Of a stretch of 64,000 nt of DNA, positions 50,688 to 62,437 are shown piece after piece; the stretch's first letter is position 1; the number at the start of each line of letters is the position of its first letter. Under the pieces are notes generated by a model, which was given only the letters and a program-made list of their open reading frames with translations, ran no database searches and was not told the DNA's origin. Both the position numbers and the translations under genes were made by a program. This DNA comes from Linum tenue (Eukaryota > Streptophyta > Magnoliopsida > Malpighiales > Linaceae): NCBI GenBank assembly GCA_946122785.1, contig CAMGYJ010000008.1:3993742-4057741 (forward strand), given 5' to 3'.

Positions 50688-52592
50688 TCAGCCACTGCTG
50701 CTGCTGGGAACCAGTGTACCAGCTTGTTCATTGTTCTTCATCAGCCCCCCGCAAGCTGGAACATATCTATTCTCCACTCCAAGCTTGTCAAGTAGCTCCT
50801 TAATTCTGAACCTGCTCAAAGGTTTAGTAAACAGGTCTGCCAACTGATCAACAGTCCTGACATAAAACAGCTTAATCAAACCAGATTTTACCCTTTCTCT
50901 TATAACATGAACATCAATCTCTATGTGCTTGGTTCTCTCATGGAAAACTGGATTTTCGGCAATGTGTATTGCCGACTTGTTGTCACAAAACACCGAGACA
51001 GGTAGTGTAACCTCAGCACTCAATTCAGATAACAAAACTTTCAGCCATTGTAACTCACACACCAATTGAGCAAGTGCTCTATATTATGCCTCAGAAGACG
51101 ATCTAGAGACAGTAGTTTGCTTCTTTGCCTTCCATGTTATCAATGAGCTTCCTAGGAAGGTACAGTAGCCACTGACAGACTTTCTAGAATCAGGACAACT
51201 CGCCCAATCAGAGTCACTATAGCCTGAAAGCTTCAAGGTGGAATCACTTTTGAAATAGATACCCTGACCTGGAGCTCCTTTGATGTATCTGAGAATTCTG
51301 TAGGCAGCCTGAAGATGTTCTGTGTATGGCTCTTTCTGGAACTGACTTAGCTGCTGCATTGGGAAAGTCAAGTCAGGCCTAGTGGTGGTCAAGTAGTGAA
51401 GACGACCAACTAGCCTTCTGTAGACTTCAGGATCTGAGAGTGGTTCTCCCTGCTTGGCTCTTAACTTGACTTTAGGATCCAGAGGTGATTTACAACTCTT
51501 GGCATCAAGATAACCAGTATCCTTTAGTAGTTCTAGACAGTACTTCCTTTGGCAAACTGAGATGCCATCACTGCTTCTGCTAATTTCAAGTCCAAGGAAA
51601 AACTTCAGAGGTCCTAAGTCCTTTATCTTGAAGTTCTTACTTAGGAAGTTCTTTACTTCCTCTATATCCTTCCTGTCACTTCCACCAAGTATAATGTCGT
51701 CGACATATACCAAAAGAACAACAATCCTTCCATGCACCCATTTTGTAAAGAGAGAATAATCAGAATGAGACTGAGAAAAACCATGTTTCAGTAGTGAATT
51801 CGTCAACTTAGCAAACCACTGCCGACTTGCCTGTTTCAGGCCATAAAGAGATTTTCTCAGTCTGCAAACAAGTCTCTCACTGCTGTTAGCTCTAGGATCC
51901 CCAGGAGGCAATTCCATATATACTTCTTCCTCCAAATCGCCATGGAGGAAGGCATTTGAGACATCCATTTGATCCAATACCCAGTTCTTGCTTGCTGCTA
52001 CTGCTAAAAGAGCTTTAATAGTGTTTATCTTGGCAACAGGTGAGTATGTATCTAAAAAATCAATACCATAGACCTGTGTATATCCCTTAGCCACAACTCT
52101 GGCCTTAAACCTTTCAATGCTTCCATCAGGTTTATGTTTAATTTTGTATACCCACTTACTGCCAATTGCTTTCTTTCCTTTGGGTAATGGGACCACATCC
52201 CATGTATGATTAGCATCTAAGGCCTGTCTTTCATCATCTATGGCTTTGTTCCAAACATCTGATAGAGCAGCTTCTTTGTAAGTTGCTGGCTCTACTGCTG
52301 TAGTTATGCTAAGAGCAAAATGCTTATCTGTTGTAGGCAACAGATCATAACCAACATAGTCTGATAGAGGATATCTGCTAGATGTACCAACAATGTAATC
52401 ATTCAACTTGGCAGGAAGTTTTCCTCTATTAGCTCTAGTTGGTCTACCTTCAAACTCCTCCTGAACTTCTAGTTCTGGGATGTCTTCCATGTCCTGAACT
52501 ACATCAGCCATGTCCTGAACAACTTCAGTAGGCTCTCCAACTACCTCTGGTGGTTCAGTGTCAGACTCAGAATCAAAATCAGACCCTTGCAC
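50688..52592 (-). pseudogene. Copia reverse transcriptase-RNase H with one premature stop
   Basis: About 630 residues read on the minus strand: Pro/Glu-rich linker, RT from WVYKIKHKPDGS with YVDDIILGG, and RNase H (SGYSDSDWASCPD, SRSSSEA ... YRALAQL). A single TAA at 51086-51084 interrupts the SSEA-x-YRA motif where Glu is expected. Otherwise the frame is intact to the C-terminal GGLMKNNEQ. No protease or integrase. Recent inactivation plus truncation. Confidence 0.85.
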
Positions 52593-53147
52593 AGCTTGAC
52601 GCCGAGATTACCTGCGATATTCGGCCAGTTTAGGGTTCAAACAATCGATTGGGAGGAATCATAGGACAGGTGTGAAATATAACAGTCGAGAACGGGAAAA
52701 CGAAGAAGAATAAGAGGAGGAAACAGTGTGGTTCAATTATCGCTGCCATTTTCTGAGACGGCTGGGATGATTTACAGGAGTAGGGAGGAAGAACAGGGTT
52801 ATTCCCAATTCGAACAGAAAAATGGAGAAGAGAGAAGGTCCAAGGTCGGGATTTGGAGGAGAGGGGTAGGGCTACGGGTGGGGCAAGGGTAGGTGTCCTT
52901 TCTCTTAGGGTGGTTGGGTTTTGGGTCAATTCAATAACTAAACAGAACCAACCCGATTTGGTTTACAATGGACTAAAATGAAAGAAAAACTAATTCTATG
53001 AGTTGATCTGTAATTTTATTTAATATAAATTCCGAAAAAATAAATCATTTAATCAAATTTAATCTCAGCCGTCGAGATCACACGTACGGTCAAGATCACC
53101 CAAGGTACGCCATACCCCGGAATTTACCCGGGGTACGATAGAAGCCA

Positions 53148-53149
<2 letters not shown>
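52593..53149 (-). mobile_element. Terminal part of element E2' (inverted relative of 27985)
   Basis: On the minus strand it starts next to (TA)n and reads CTATCGTACCCCGGGTAAAT and onward, the same terminus as at 27985, then a C-rich leader and a short frame beginning MAAIIEPHC before a donor-like site near 52,608. The copia fragment starts there. Two copies of one family in opposite orientation 25 kb apart. Confidence 0.55.

Positions 53150-53189
<40 letters not shown>
53150..53189. repeat. (TA)n microsatellite
   Basis: Forty bases of TA repeat separating E2' from the MITE that follows; the MITE is flanked by TA repeat on its right too (53589-53604). Confidence 0.95.
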
Positions 53190-53193
<4 letters not shown>

Positions 53194-53587
53194 AAGGCTA
53201 GCGTACGCCCGGGGTACCTTAGTCTACCGTACGCCCGTTGAGTTTTACTATTTAGATCATGAATTAACCGGAGTTTTTGGCATGATATTATACCCTAACC
53301 TCTAATGGATAAACCCCAGTCCCTAATTTTCTAACCCAACTCATGAAATTCGTTTAATCTTGAAAAGTAAATCAACAATAATTTTGGCAAATCAAGACCA
53401 TTGATTTTCATTTCAATATTAAATGAATATTATGCTTTGGATTAGTGAATTAGGGACTGGGGTTTATCCATTAGAGGTTAGGGTATAGTATCATGCCAAA
53501 AACTCCGGTTAATTCATTGTCTAAATAGCAAAACTCAACGGGCGTACGGTAGATTAAGGTACGCCCGGGCGTACGCTAGCCTGAACC
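53190..53587. mobile_element. Perfect foldback MITE in a TA microsatellite
   Basis: About 398 bp with arms of about 150 bp that are nearly identical when inverted: left GGCTAGCGTACGCCCGGGGT and right its complement ending GTACGCTAGCC. Both arms contain the segment TACCCTAACCTCTAATGGAT (a core also seen at 62,915). Flanked on both sides by TA repeats. No coding sequence. High arm identity implies recent activity. Confidence 0.9.
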
Positions 53588-53604
53588 ATATATATATATA
53601 TATA

Positions 53605-53632
53605 CTAGCTTTTCACCCGGCCATCGGCCGGG
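53605..53632 (-). mobile_element. Helitron 3' terminus (copy 3, minus)
   Basis: On the minus strand GCCCGGCCGATGGCCGGGT forms a strong hairpin, followed by GAAAAG and CTAG with T outside (in the TA repeat). The element body extends rightwards. Confidence 0.7.
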
Positions 53633-54148
53633 CAGTTTCATTGATTATTATTAATAATTTGAAGTTACATTTAAATGATTTTGTATCTAATATTGATTAA
53701 ATTTATCACAAAAAACGTTGGATTTTTTATTTAATTACCGTATCAATTCATGATAGTTCAACTCTTTAATACCGACTCATGGTTCTGATGTAGGTTTTTT
53801 AACAAATTATTTTTGTTTTAACGAAATCAATAATCGATGTTTTGATTAGCGTTCGCCAAGATACTCAAATTGAATATGTTATGATTGGAAGACACTCAAA
53901 TCTGTCATCATAGGCAATATACCTAGTGGTGAAGCCAAATGAGATCAACAGAGGTCATTTGCACCACCTTGACCCCAAAATATAGTAGTTTATGTGTTTA
54001 TATGATTGTTAAATGAACACAAAATCTCTCTATTATGGTAAAAAAAACTCTACTTTTAGTGATTTCCATTTAAATCTATAAAATATCTTAAAAGACTTTA
54101 AGATTATACCCCTCTCCACGTAAGCCTTGCGGAATAATTAGGCCATCC
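53633..54148. other. AT-rich Helitron interior
   Basis: No gene or repeat recognised between the Helitron 3' end and the unidentified frames at 54.15 kb. Confidence 0.35.
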
Positions 54149-54820
54149 ATGTCAACCCGAAAAAACGACTCCCGTTCTCTCTCCATCTCTCTTCGTTATA
54201 TCTTTTCCACCCTTGGATTGGATCCCACTTCTTTATCACCGCCGTCTCCCTCATTCTCACCATTCACCCCCGACGGTTGCTTCTTCCCAAATCAAAATAC
54301 GAAACCTGAAATTACCATGTTCCATGGAAACCCAGATTGGTACGTTCCGTTTTCATCCATCCCTTTGCGTCGATGTCAACCCCTCCGAAATTAGAACCCC
54401 CCATCTTCAGGCTTCCAACAACATATCGCCCGCAACCGCAACTCTCCTGTTTCCCTCCCTCTATACTGATATTTGGCCCAAGGCGAGATCCACGAATCGA
54501 ATGGGAAAATTTACGGTGGACTTAGTGCTTGAAGGAAAATCGTACGTACTGGATTTGGCAGGTATAAGGGAGATGAAAAGATGCAAACAGTTCGGCGGAT
54601 TTGAGGACTAGCTACTAGAAGAGGCGGTTGAAGTCAGCAGATCACTGGGCGATGAGGAAGGAGCATGGATTGGAAATCAACCGTCCCAACTCCAACAAAC
54701 CCATCCCCATCTTTAATCTCATTTGTCCTATATTGTTGTTATGGTCTCTAATCAGACTAATCTCAATCGGTTTGTCTTATGGGTTCTCCTTTCACTGCTG
54801 CATGTACTCCATCCCATCAC
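54149..54820 (+). other. Unidentified gene-like segment inside the Helitron-bounded region
   Basis: Overlapping plus-strand frames in a CT-rich context; the piece MGKFTVDLVLEGKSYVLDLA (about 54,500-54,560) is protein-like but matches no family I know. Likely a captured or relic exon. Confidence 0.25.
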
Positions 54821-54829
54821 CGGTCCGGT

Positions 54830-55240
54830 TAAATTGGCCCAAATTGATCCGGTCCAATCCGGTTTTTTTGAAAATATAAGGACCGAAGATTGAATTGGAT
54901 ACAATCCGGTCTTGATCCGGTCCGGTCTTGACCCGGTCCGGTCCCAATTCGGTCTTGATTTTATATTGAGATTGTGGGAATTTGAGTGGCCTAAGGCCTA
55001 AAAGGGTGAGGAGTTGGTTAAGTTTTGTACTAAGTGTAAAGGTTTGTGACCGTTTATGCAAATTACCCTTAAGTTTTGGGTGTTGAGCTCTCTTATCCGG
55101 TCTTTATCCAGTTTTTTACCTCAAATCTAAGCCCAAAGATTGGATTGGATTGTTTACTATCCGGTCCCGGTCCGGTCTCGGTCTGGGTTATACGGTCCGG
55201 TTTCCGGTTTTTCATCCGGTCCCGGTCCAAATAGCCAGCC
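54830..55240. repeat. GGTCCGG-rich low-complexity repeat
   Basis: Two clusters (54,830-54,960 and 55,085-55,230) of degenerate ATCCGGTCCGGTCC-type repeats separated by ordinary sequence. Such tracts are common in plant transposons and are not coding. Confidence 0.6.
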
Positions 55241-55970
55241 CTAGAAATGACACTGACAGAATACATGTAATCTCTATTCGCTATATTATATTTTTCACCA
55301 TTGCCTCATATTGCTTACACAAATTCAGCAGCAGTCTTCTATTATTGATACCGATTTGCAGCAACTGCAGACGTTAATGGTTGGTAAGGTCTTCTCATCA
55401 ACTTAGTTCTCCAAAGCAAAGTTTTGGACCTCTTTGAATGAAAGCTTTTGAGTTCTCTCTCTTTTTTGCATGCCGCCAAATTTGTGGGTAGCTTCTTTAG
55501 ACCTCAAATTTAGAGAGCAATTGTTTTTATGTTTCTTTGCCATTTTAGATTCGATCAGGGTACGAATTGACAGAATAGGATTTATGTTGATGTAGATTTT
55601 GGTAATGCATCAAAGGCTGCTCGAGGGAATGAGGAGCAAACAATGCAGAAATGAAGCTGAATATGAGTTTGCAATCTGGAACGGGATGGAGAAGCCTATT
55701 GACTGTGCTAAGACTTAAATAAAGACCAACCAATCTCGACTTGGTGTATTGTGTGATGCGAATATAAATGGGCAGGAGCTCTCTCTAAATGATTGAAATT
55801 TTCCTTCCCTTTTTATGGGAATTGCATTCATAGTTTCCTGTATGTGTATGGAATGAAAGGAACAATGATTGATTAATTGTCTGGTACTCATTCTTCCAAG
55901 GAAAGAAGACCACATTACATCACACGGGACAAAAGTAAAGCAAGGGTCAGAACCAAAAGAAAGAACACAC
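55241..55970. other. Intergenic/Helitron interior
   Basis: No gene recognised; short frames on both strands look random. Confidence 0.35.
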
Positions 55971-55998
55971 ACCGGCCAAAGGCCGGGCTTGAAGCTAG
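55971..55998 (+). mobile_element. Helitron 3' terminus (copy 4, plus)
   Basis: CCGGCCAAAGGCCGGGC hairpin, then TTGAAG and CTAG with T outside. Faces outward relative to the minus-strand terminus at 53605, so two Helitron ends bracket the same 2.4 kb. Confidence 0.7.
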
Positions 55999-57307
55999 TA
56001 TAATGAATACGCTTTGAATCTCGAGTGCTTATGTGCCTTTCGGTAATAAATTAGTAATTTTTAGAAATGAATTTGTAGTTCAAATTTAGAAAATAATGTC
56101 ATTTTAATGTAATAAAGAAAAGTTTTGTAAGCACATATGGATAAAATGTTTCTGTGGGTAATACATTCGGTGTAAAGTTTTAAATTTAAACACATCCTTA
56201 ATATTTTGCTTAAGGATAATTACTACTATTTCGTGGGGAAGGCTAAACGGCCTAGGAAATTAGTAAAAAAATATATATATTAATCCCGAGAGTTGCGGGG
56301 ATTCCTCCGAGGCCGGAGCGCAGCGTTTTCCAATACCTCTTAATATTTGTAAAGAGATATATATTATTTGTTAGTTATTTTTGGCTTTTGGTATAATGGC
56401 AGGCAGTTACGCTTGATAGGAGTTTAAAAGAATATAATGGTGGTTACTTTTTTTAGCGGTTCAAAAAAAAATATAGGATGTTTATCCGGAAAAAATGATG
56501 AAAGAGAAGAGGGAAAAATTGTGTTGATGTGGACACACGAAATGTAAGGAAATTTGAAATGGAGAAGGAATTTTGGAGAAAGTCTATAATATATTTTGTA
56601 TATATATATGTATATTACATTCATACGGTGGTCGGTGGCCGGCAATGCCGCAATGGTAACCATTTTTTGCACTACATGCTGAGGAGGTGAGACAGACATG
56701 TATTCTTAGACGTGCATTAATCATCAACCAATTATATAATTTTGTCTTCTTTTTGTTTGAATCGTCAAGTCAACCGATTACAGAAGAGCCGGGCAAAATT
56801 GATGCGTTAGGGCCTTGCCGGAAGGAATATCATGCCGACCACAAAGCCTCAGATTAATTAAAGTTCAGTTTAATACATTTATAAATTATATTAAATATCA
56901 TTTAACATATACCATTACACCAAAATAACAATTGATATTTAGATGGATTCAACATATAGTGAAAATTCAACGACATCAATATTCAAATATTCAATTTGGA
57001 ATTCCAAAAATAAGAATTATGCATGAGAAACGATGCAGCGTATAACCTCCAACACGAGAAACTTCATGCAGATCGTCCCGTAACACACATTTCCATCACC
57101 AGGATCATGTCAAATCTGGTCCCTCGTTGACAACCTTGGATACAAATCATATATACTACTCCGCCGGCCGGCTTACGAATCTCTCTCTCTCTCTCTCTAA
57201 TATATATATATCCTGTCATCCTGATCGATCAACTTAACAAAAGCACACACACAGTTTTAGTCCCATCAACTAATTAACTAATTGGCAAGATATATCTATC
57301 ATCAATT
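55999..57307. other. Intergenic and promoter of the DUF26 gene
   Basis: AT-rich. A (CT)n run at 57181-57198 followed by a TATATATATA string at about 57,201 lies about 100 bp upstream of the DUF26 start codon. Nothing else seen. Confidence 0.45.
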
Positions 57308-57754
57308 ATGTTGCGACAATATTATTGTTTCTTACCACTATCATGGTCTCTTCTTCTTCTGCTTCTCAAACCAAACACGTTCTATTACTCATCATCAGCA
57401 GCTGATCCTTTGTGCCCTCCGCCGAACACCGCGCCGGTATGCAGCCCTTACAACTTCAGCGACGCCGGCACCCAGGAGCGCATATCCTGGCAATCCGTAC
57501 AGTACGGTGGCATAGGGTGCCTGCTGCCGCCGATCCAGTACCCCGGCGATGATGACAGAAAGACGACGATCTACCAATACATGAGTTGCCAAACTACTGC
57601 TGATCCCAAGGATTCTAGGTGCACAGACTGCATCCGAGGAGCCTATGAGTTCGTGGCGGAGTCCTGCGGCGGTCAGGTGGCCGGAGCTCAGTACGCCACC
57701 GATGGTTGCTGCGTCCGCTACGAGACGTACCCGTTTTGTAAGAAAAATTATTGA
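57308..57754 (+). CDS. Secreted DUF26 (ginkbilobin-2-like) cysteine-rich protein
   Basis: 148 residues in one exon. The N-terminus (MLRQYYCFLPLSWSLLLLLL) is a signal peptide with cleavage probably near residue 32. The mature part has the Gnk2/DUF26 pattern: SCQTTADPKDSRCTDC (C-x10-C-x2-C, slightly longer than the usual x8), AESCGG, and DGCCVRYETYPFC. The family includes antifungal mannose-binding ginkbilobin and cysteine-rich receptor-kinase ectodomains; here there is a single domain and no kinase, so a secreted apoplastic protein is inferred. It shares with the PR-4-like pseudogene a defence-type role. Start chosen as the first ATG that gives the signal peptide. Confidence 0.85.
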   Translation: MLRQYYCFLPLSWSLLLLLLKPNTFYYSSSAADPLCPPPNTAPVCSPYNFSDAGTQERISWQSVQYGGIGCLLPPIQYPGDDDRKTTIYQYMSCQTTADPKDSRCTDCIRGAYEFVAESCGGQVAGAQYATDGCCVRYETYPFCKKNY

Positions 57755-58898
57755 ATCTAGTTGCTAGCTTAGCTTAATTTCTAGCACAGCAGGTTATGTT
57801 GAATGATAATTAATGAATAAAGTGTAGTTTTCCAATAGCTTAATTTCTTCCTATCTTCTTCTTCCTATTTTTCCGTTAGAGTTGACCGGCGTTGACCGTT
57901 AGTTTTTAACAGAAATTTTAGATAGCGCTGACGTGGCAGATGACATGGAATTTTAAATTCAATTTTAATTTAATAACATTAAAAAACGCACTTTGGGCCA
58001 CTTTCGACCTGACCCGCCTCCCACATTCTCTCTCCCTCCTTGCTCGCCCTCGTCGCCGCATTCCTTCTCTGCCCCGTCGTCCCGTCGATCCCTCATATGC
58101 TCATATTCAACGCCTGTATCCTACCCGCGTACGCCGCCGCCAGTCTCCCGCCTACGCGCTGTCGATCTCTCCACTGACCCCTGCTCCTATCTTGCCTCTG
58201 GAACATCGTCGTTTGTTTCCCGCCTAAGTTACGGTCTCTCCCCTAACCCCTGCATCCCGTCCGCAAAGCCAATGTCGGTCCCCCGTGACCTGGTACGTAT
58301 CACTTCCCTGTTTAACATTGGCAGTAGAGAATTGGTTTTTGCTCCAATCTCCCCTCATTTGATAAAACTCCAAATCAAGGCCATTTGACAACCTCTTCCC
58401 ACTCCAAAACGTATTCTAATGCTTTGTTTATGTCCGATTTTGAGTTGAATTGAACGAATTTTGTTTTGGCAAAATTAGGGTTCTTCGAAAAAATGGTAGA
58501 AGCTCCACCAGGTTTCCATTTTCCATTCAAAGACCGCAGCGATTATGGTCACACTTGGATCTGGAAGCCGAAGTCGCCAAACAGAAACGACATGGGCTCT
58601 TTACAAAGGGGAACCCACCGCCTCTTCCCGTGAAACCTTTCGCCCTCGTCGCTTCGCTTTCTGTCTGACTATGCTTGTAAACTTCCATCTTAATCATCCC
58701 GCTATCTGGTGGAACTGAACGGAAATGGGAGAGATGAAGCTGGCGGGGAGGTGGTTGCCGACAACGTTGCTTGCTGCGAATGAGAGGTAGAGCCAGCGAA
58801 GGGGGAATGATACCGAAGGGGAAGAGGAAGAACCAGAGAAGTCGATGGATTCTTCCACGACCGGAGATTGGGGTGGGCTAACCAATAATTAATTTTAA
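57755..58898. other. Gene-leader-like sequence, no resolved gene
   Basis: CT-rich frames from 57,990 with a possible exon MSVPRDL ending at a GTACGT donor near 58,293 and an acceptor near 58,479, but the spliced frame stops quickly. It looks like a truncated gene start. The string GACGTGGCA at 57,930 and an inverted relative at 61,697 hint at one element spanning 57.9-61.8 kb, unproven. Confidence 0.3.
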
Positions 58899-58928
58899 CT
58901 AGCATTGGGCCCGGCCCGTTGGCCGGTG
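58899..58928 (-). mobile_element. Helitron 3' terminus (copy 5, minus)
   Basis: On the minus strand ACCGGCCAACGGGCCGGGC then CCAATG and CTAG, with T outside. Nearly the same hairpin as at 32792. The body would extend right, towards the PPR fragment. Confidence 0.7.
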
Positions 58929-59142
58929 GAGTATAAACCGGTTAGTGTATTTTGTTGTACTGTATTGTATTGGATGGTGGAGTATATAATACTCCAGCAA
59001 TACTACTCAAAGGAAAAGCAATTTCATTTATTACTTCAACCATTCCATGAGTAGGCTTTGGTTATAAGATCCATGTCAATGATGCATTATGCTAACTTAA
59101 TTATCATGAGTGTTTCCGTAAGAATTTCTTCCCATCACACCA

Positions 59143-59480
59143 ACCAATTTGCAGATTGCAGCACTCTAATTCATGGTTGTTCTGCTGCTGGTAATATGAA
59201 TGAAGCCTTCAGATTGCTTAATGAAATGGTAAACTATGGTGTATTACCAAACAGAACCACGTACAATGCCTTGATGAATGGCTTGTGTAAATCAGGATAG
59301 ATGAGGCCATGAGGGGAGTCGATCGGATGTTGCTTTGGATTTGTAATAAAGAATGTTAAATGAAGGAACTCATCCTTCCACCATTACATACCTGCTATGA
59401 TAAATGGTTTCTGAAAGCAAGGAGACATTGGAAACTCTGAAACTATTGGATGAGATGACAGAAGTTTGCTGATCTCAACC
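59143..59480 (+). pseudogene. PPR (Rf-like) repeat fragment
   Basis: Translation CSTLIHGCSAAGNMNEAFRL and NRTTYNALMNGLCKSG are textbook P-class pentatricopeptide repeats. Downstream, with frame changes and stops, MINGF, stop, KQGDIGN continues the pattern. Only about three repeats remain. Real PPR proteins bind organelle RNA; this is dead. It lies about 250 bp inside the Helitron end at 58899, suggesting capture. Confidence 0.7.
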
Positions 59481-61060
59481 TAGCCCCGTTAGTTGAAGAT
59501 TGCATTATACATAGAGAAACAAAGAACATCTATAGGATTAATGACATAGCACATGCCTAAAACCATGAAGTAAAAGCTAATGCATAACTTGATAAGCCCT
59601 GGGAACTGGGAAGCAATACGTCTACAGGTTGCAACATCATAGTCACTGAAATTCAAATTGATGCTGTCCAAAAGTGATACACAGAATTCCTACTGTCAAG
59701 AAAAAGAGAAAATCTAACTTGGAGTTGTGACAAATACATGTACAATAAACTGAGTCAATAGAGAGCTAAAAAGATACTGAGTACTTGGCTTGGAGCTGGT
59801 GGTTTCCTCCAACATTGGAGCTGCCTCTGTGAGGGACTTACTTGATGCCTCACTCAATTGTTGTACTCAAATTAGAGTCATAAGAGAGCTTGTAAAGATG
59901 AAATTAAGTCGATACCATTTACCTAAATGAATTTAAGTACAACTAAAATGGTCTTCACCTACCCCAAATGGATCATGATCCACCCTAACCACATAATACT
60001 CACTTTGAGGATTCGAGAAGTTGAACTCGGTAAATTGAACATGTAATTCGAGTCTCATATTAATAACTCGTTGGATTTGTGGAGGAATGGTTTTTTCTTC
60101 CTCTGATTTGATTGAAATAAAACATCATCCACAACTCCCAAGAAACGCAGACCTTCACATTCCAAAATGGCAAAATCAGGTTGCCCAGTATCATCTTGCA
60201 AATGGCGTTGCACTATGTATCTACAATAAACATAGAATCAAATTGAACAAAATTCTCAAGTTCTTATGCCTCTTCCATAATGTGAAGTAATATCATAATT
60301 CCTATAACACTGTTGTAAGGGATATTCCTAATATGGAAAACGAATCAGCTACTTTGAAATGTATTCAACTTAGCATCTAAGGATGATAAGTCGATAGCTT
60401 TTGAGACACAAAACTATGGATACATTTATGAAAGCTCTTACTTATGCGTATTAGTGATCTTGCTAATTGCAGAAAAAATTGGCCAAAATACAGAAGAAAA
60501 CAAAAATTGAGAAGGGGATCTGTACCCTATGTATATTGGAACTGTAGACCAAAAGTTCACCACACAACAAAAAAATCATTCACAAAAGAAACTCCAGTTG
60601 TATAATCAAAACAAAATGAAACTGAGTAAAGTGCAGAACTTTAAAATCTAAAAGTGCATGACTTCTGCTAATCACATGCTGGTTTTACTTAACAGAGTCG
60701 AGAAGTTGATTTGCTACATGCTTAGAGGTTAGAAGTACTTCAGTATAAGTAATATGGTAACTCAAATCATGCTATTGCTCATCACAAACTGCAGTATTTC
60801 ATTTATTTGTATCATGCTTAGAAGTTAGAACTAATGAAGTACAGCGAAAGGAAATTTTACAACAGGCAAAGACCGAAAGTTCATCACACAACAAAGAACT
60901 TGTTCACAAAAGAAACTCTAGCAGAATCCAGAAAGGGGGTCTACATCTCATCAAAAGCACACAACATCAGTCCACCACCGCAAAAGCCAAAATACAAAGA
61001 ACCCAAACTAATGGAACTTAACAGCATAGAGAATATAGCTCCGATAGTGCGTTACGCGAG
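59481..61060. other. Intergenic, nothing recognised
   Basis: AT-rich sequence without protein-like frames. The word AAAGTTCACCACACAACAAA (60,551) recurs in altered form at 60,878, a minor direct duplication of about 70 bases. Confidence 0.35.
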
Positions 61061-61600
61061 GTAATTGACCAATCTCAGTAGAATTCCGAAGGGAAGCAAC
61101 TTCTCGACTCTGGGCAGTGAGACAAATAGCAACACCAGAGAGAGACACCAGGTGGGTGACACACACAGACGACAGCAGAGCAGATGCGCGGAATTCCCAG
61201 AAGCGGCATCCAGCGACAAAACACCGACGGCACAGAGCCAGGCAATAGAGACAGTCGTCGCTGGGAGATTGAGAGATCCACCATCACTGTTGCGGCAACA
61301 AAGGTGGAAGCTTTGTGGATAGAGCGCGGATAAAATATGCAGGAGGACTTAAAAGACAGAGGAATTGCATAGTGGATCGGTCATTGCATTGGAACGGTGA
61401 GAGAGAGGCCTTCGATTCCGGTAGGATTGGAAGACAGAACGGGTTGGGACGGCGGGAGAGAGGGTTCGATTTCCGGTTGAAAATTGGAAGTGAGAATGCA
61501 AGAAAGAGAGGATCAGTGAATTTACGATGAAGACCCTCCGCACTGTGCGGCGGTTGTAGCAGAGGCTGACGTGGCAAAACCCATATGTTGACATTGCCTT
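61061..61600 (-). other. GC-richer gene-start-like segment, unidentified
   Basis: On the minus strand an ATG at about 61,370 opens MQFLCLLSPPAYFIRALSTK, which resembles a mitochondrial targeting peptide, but the frame stops at about 61,285. No domain follows. It could be the first exon of a lost organelle-targeted gene, for instance the PPR gene, but the orientation is opposite to the PPR fragment. Confidence 0.25.
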
Positions 61601-62437
61601 ATAGTATTTTGTAGACTATTTAAATTTTCTAAGAATTATGTATTTTTATTATTATATTTTCCATAATTTAATTTTTAATTAAATAATGACATGTCAATGA
61701 CGTGGCATCTACATGGATGTCACTTTTCTGCCACATCTGCGAAAGTCAACAATAGTTTGATTTCCGTCCGGCCGGCCAATAGTTATCTCTAACGGTCAAA
61801 GTAAGACGCCATGACACAAATATCACAAATTCATGACAGAAATGGAATATTGAATAAAATAGGACACAAGTGTCATTTTCGTATAATTCGAGTGTTGTAG
61901 TGATATTTGCCCAACAAAAGGTGAGGAACTTCTCCAGAGAAATTAGATTCATTCCTATAATATCCATCAACTCTCCCATGCTTCCACATAAGATTAAGGT
62001 TTAGGGATAAGCCTTCCATTATCATTACAAAGATGTAAGGAGAAAGAGAGCCGCAACTGCTGGGAAAATAACCTTGTGCTTTTTCGCCAACAAGGATGGA
62101 AAAGTATGGAGTGGGGACACACTACCGAAGCCAAGTCATCATTCCAATTCCGAACCCCATTTGCCACAACACATAGAACATGAATTCCCAATTGACGTGA
62201 TCAAATTCCTTCCCTACATAAGCGATGATTTCATTTGCTATCAATATCGAATCCAATATTTTTCTTTGATTGACAAAGGCATTCTGGTGGACTAAGCTGG
62301 TGGGCCTGAGATCTTTAAGCTATCTATAAGATATATGATGGAGATTCATGACTCAACTTTCTTCCATTTCAAATTTTCTGCAACGAGAGTGAAAGTAGGA
62401 AGGGTACTTTCGTCATTGCAATTGTTTATTTTTTTAT
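61601..62437. other. Intergenic, nothing recognised
   Basis: AT-rich. Contains GACGTGGCATCTACATGG at 61,699 and a GGCCGGCC site. One short frame (about 62,074-62,295) has no known similarity. Confidence 0.35.

Larger units (their letters stand above)
50337..52592 (-). mobile_element. 5'-truncated Ty1/copia element
   Basis: On the minus strand the retained part runs from within the polyprotein linker (52592) to a 3' LTR. The LTR (50552-50337, 216 bp) begins TGTTAGC and ends AACA, with a TATATAAAA box inside. Gag, protease and integrase are absent, and the 5' LTR is missing, so the left part was lost or never copied. It abuts element E2' at its 5' side. Confidence 0.75.

Noticed and set aside
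27985..53149. One giant 25-kb transposon bounded by the two E2-type termini
   Set aside because: The termini are inverted as expected, but interiors differ immediately after about 250 bp, and many independent elements and ordinary genes lie between; two separate insertions are simpler.
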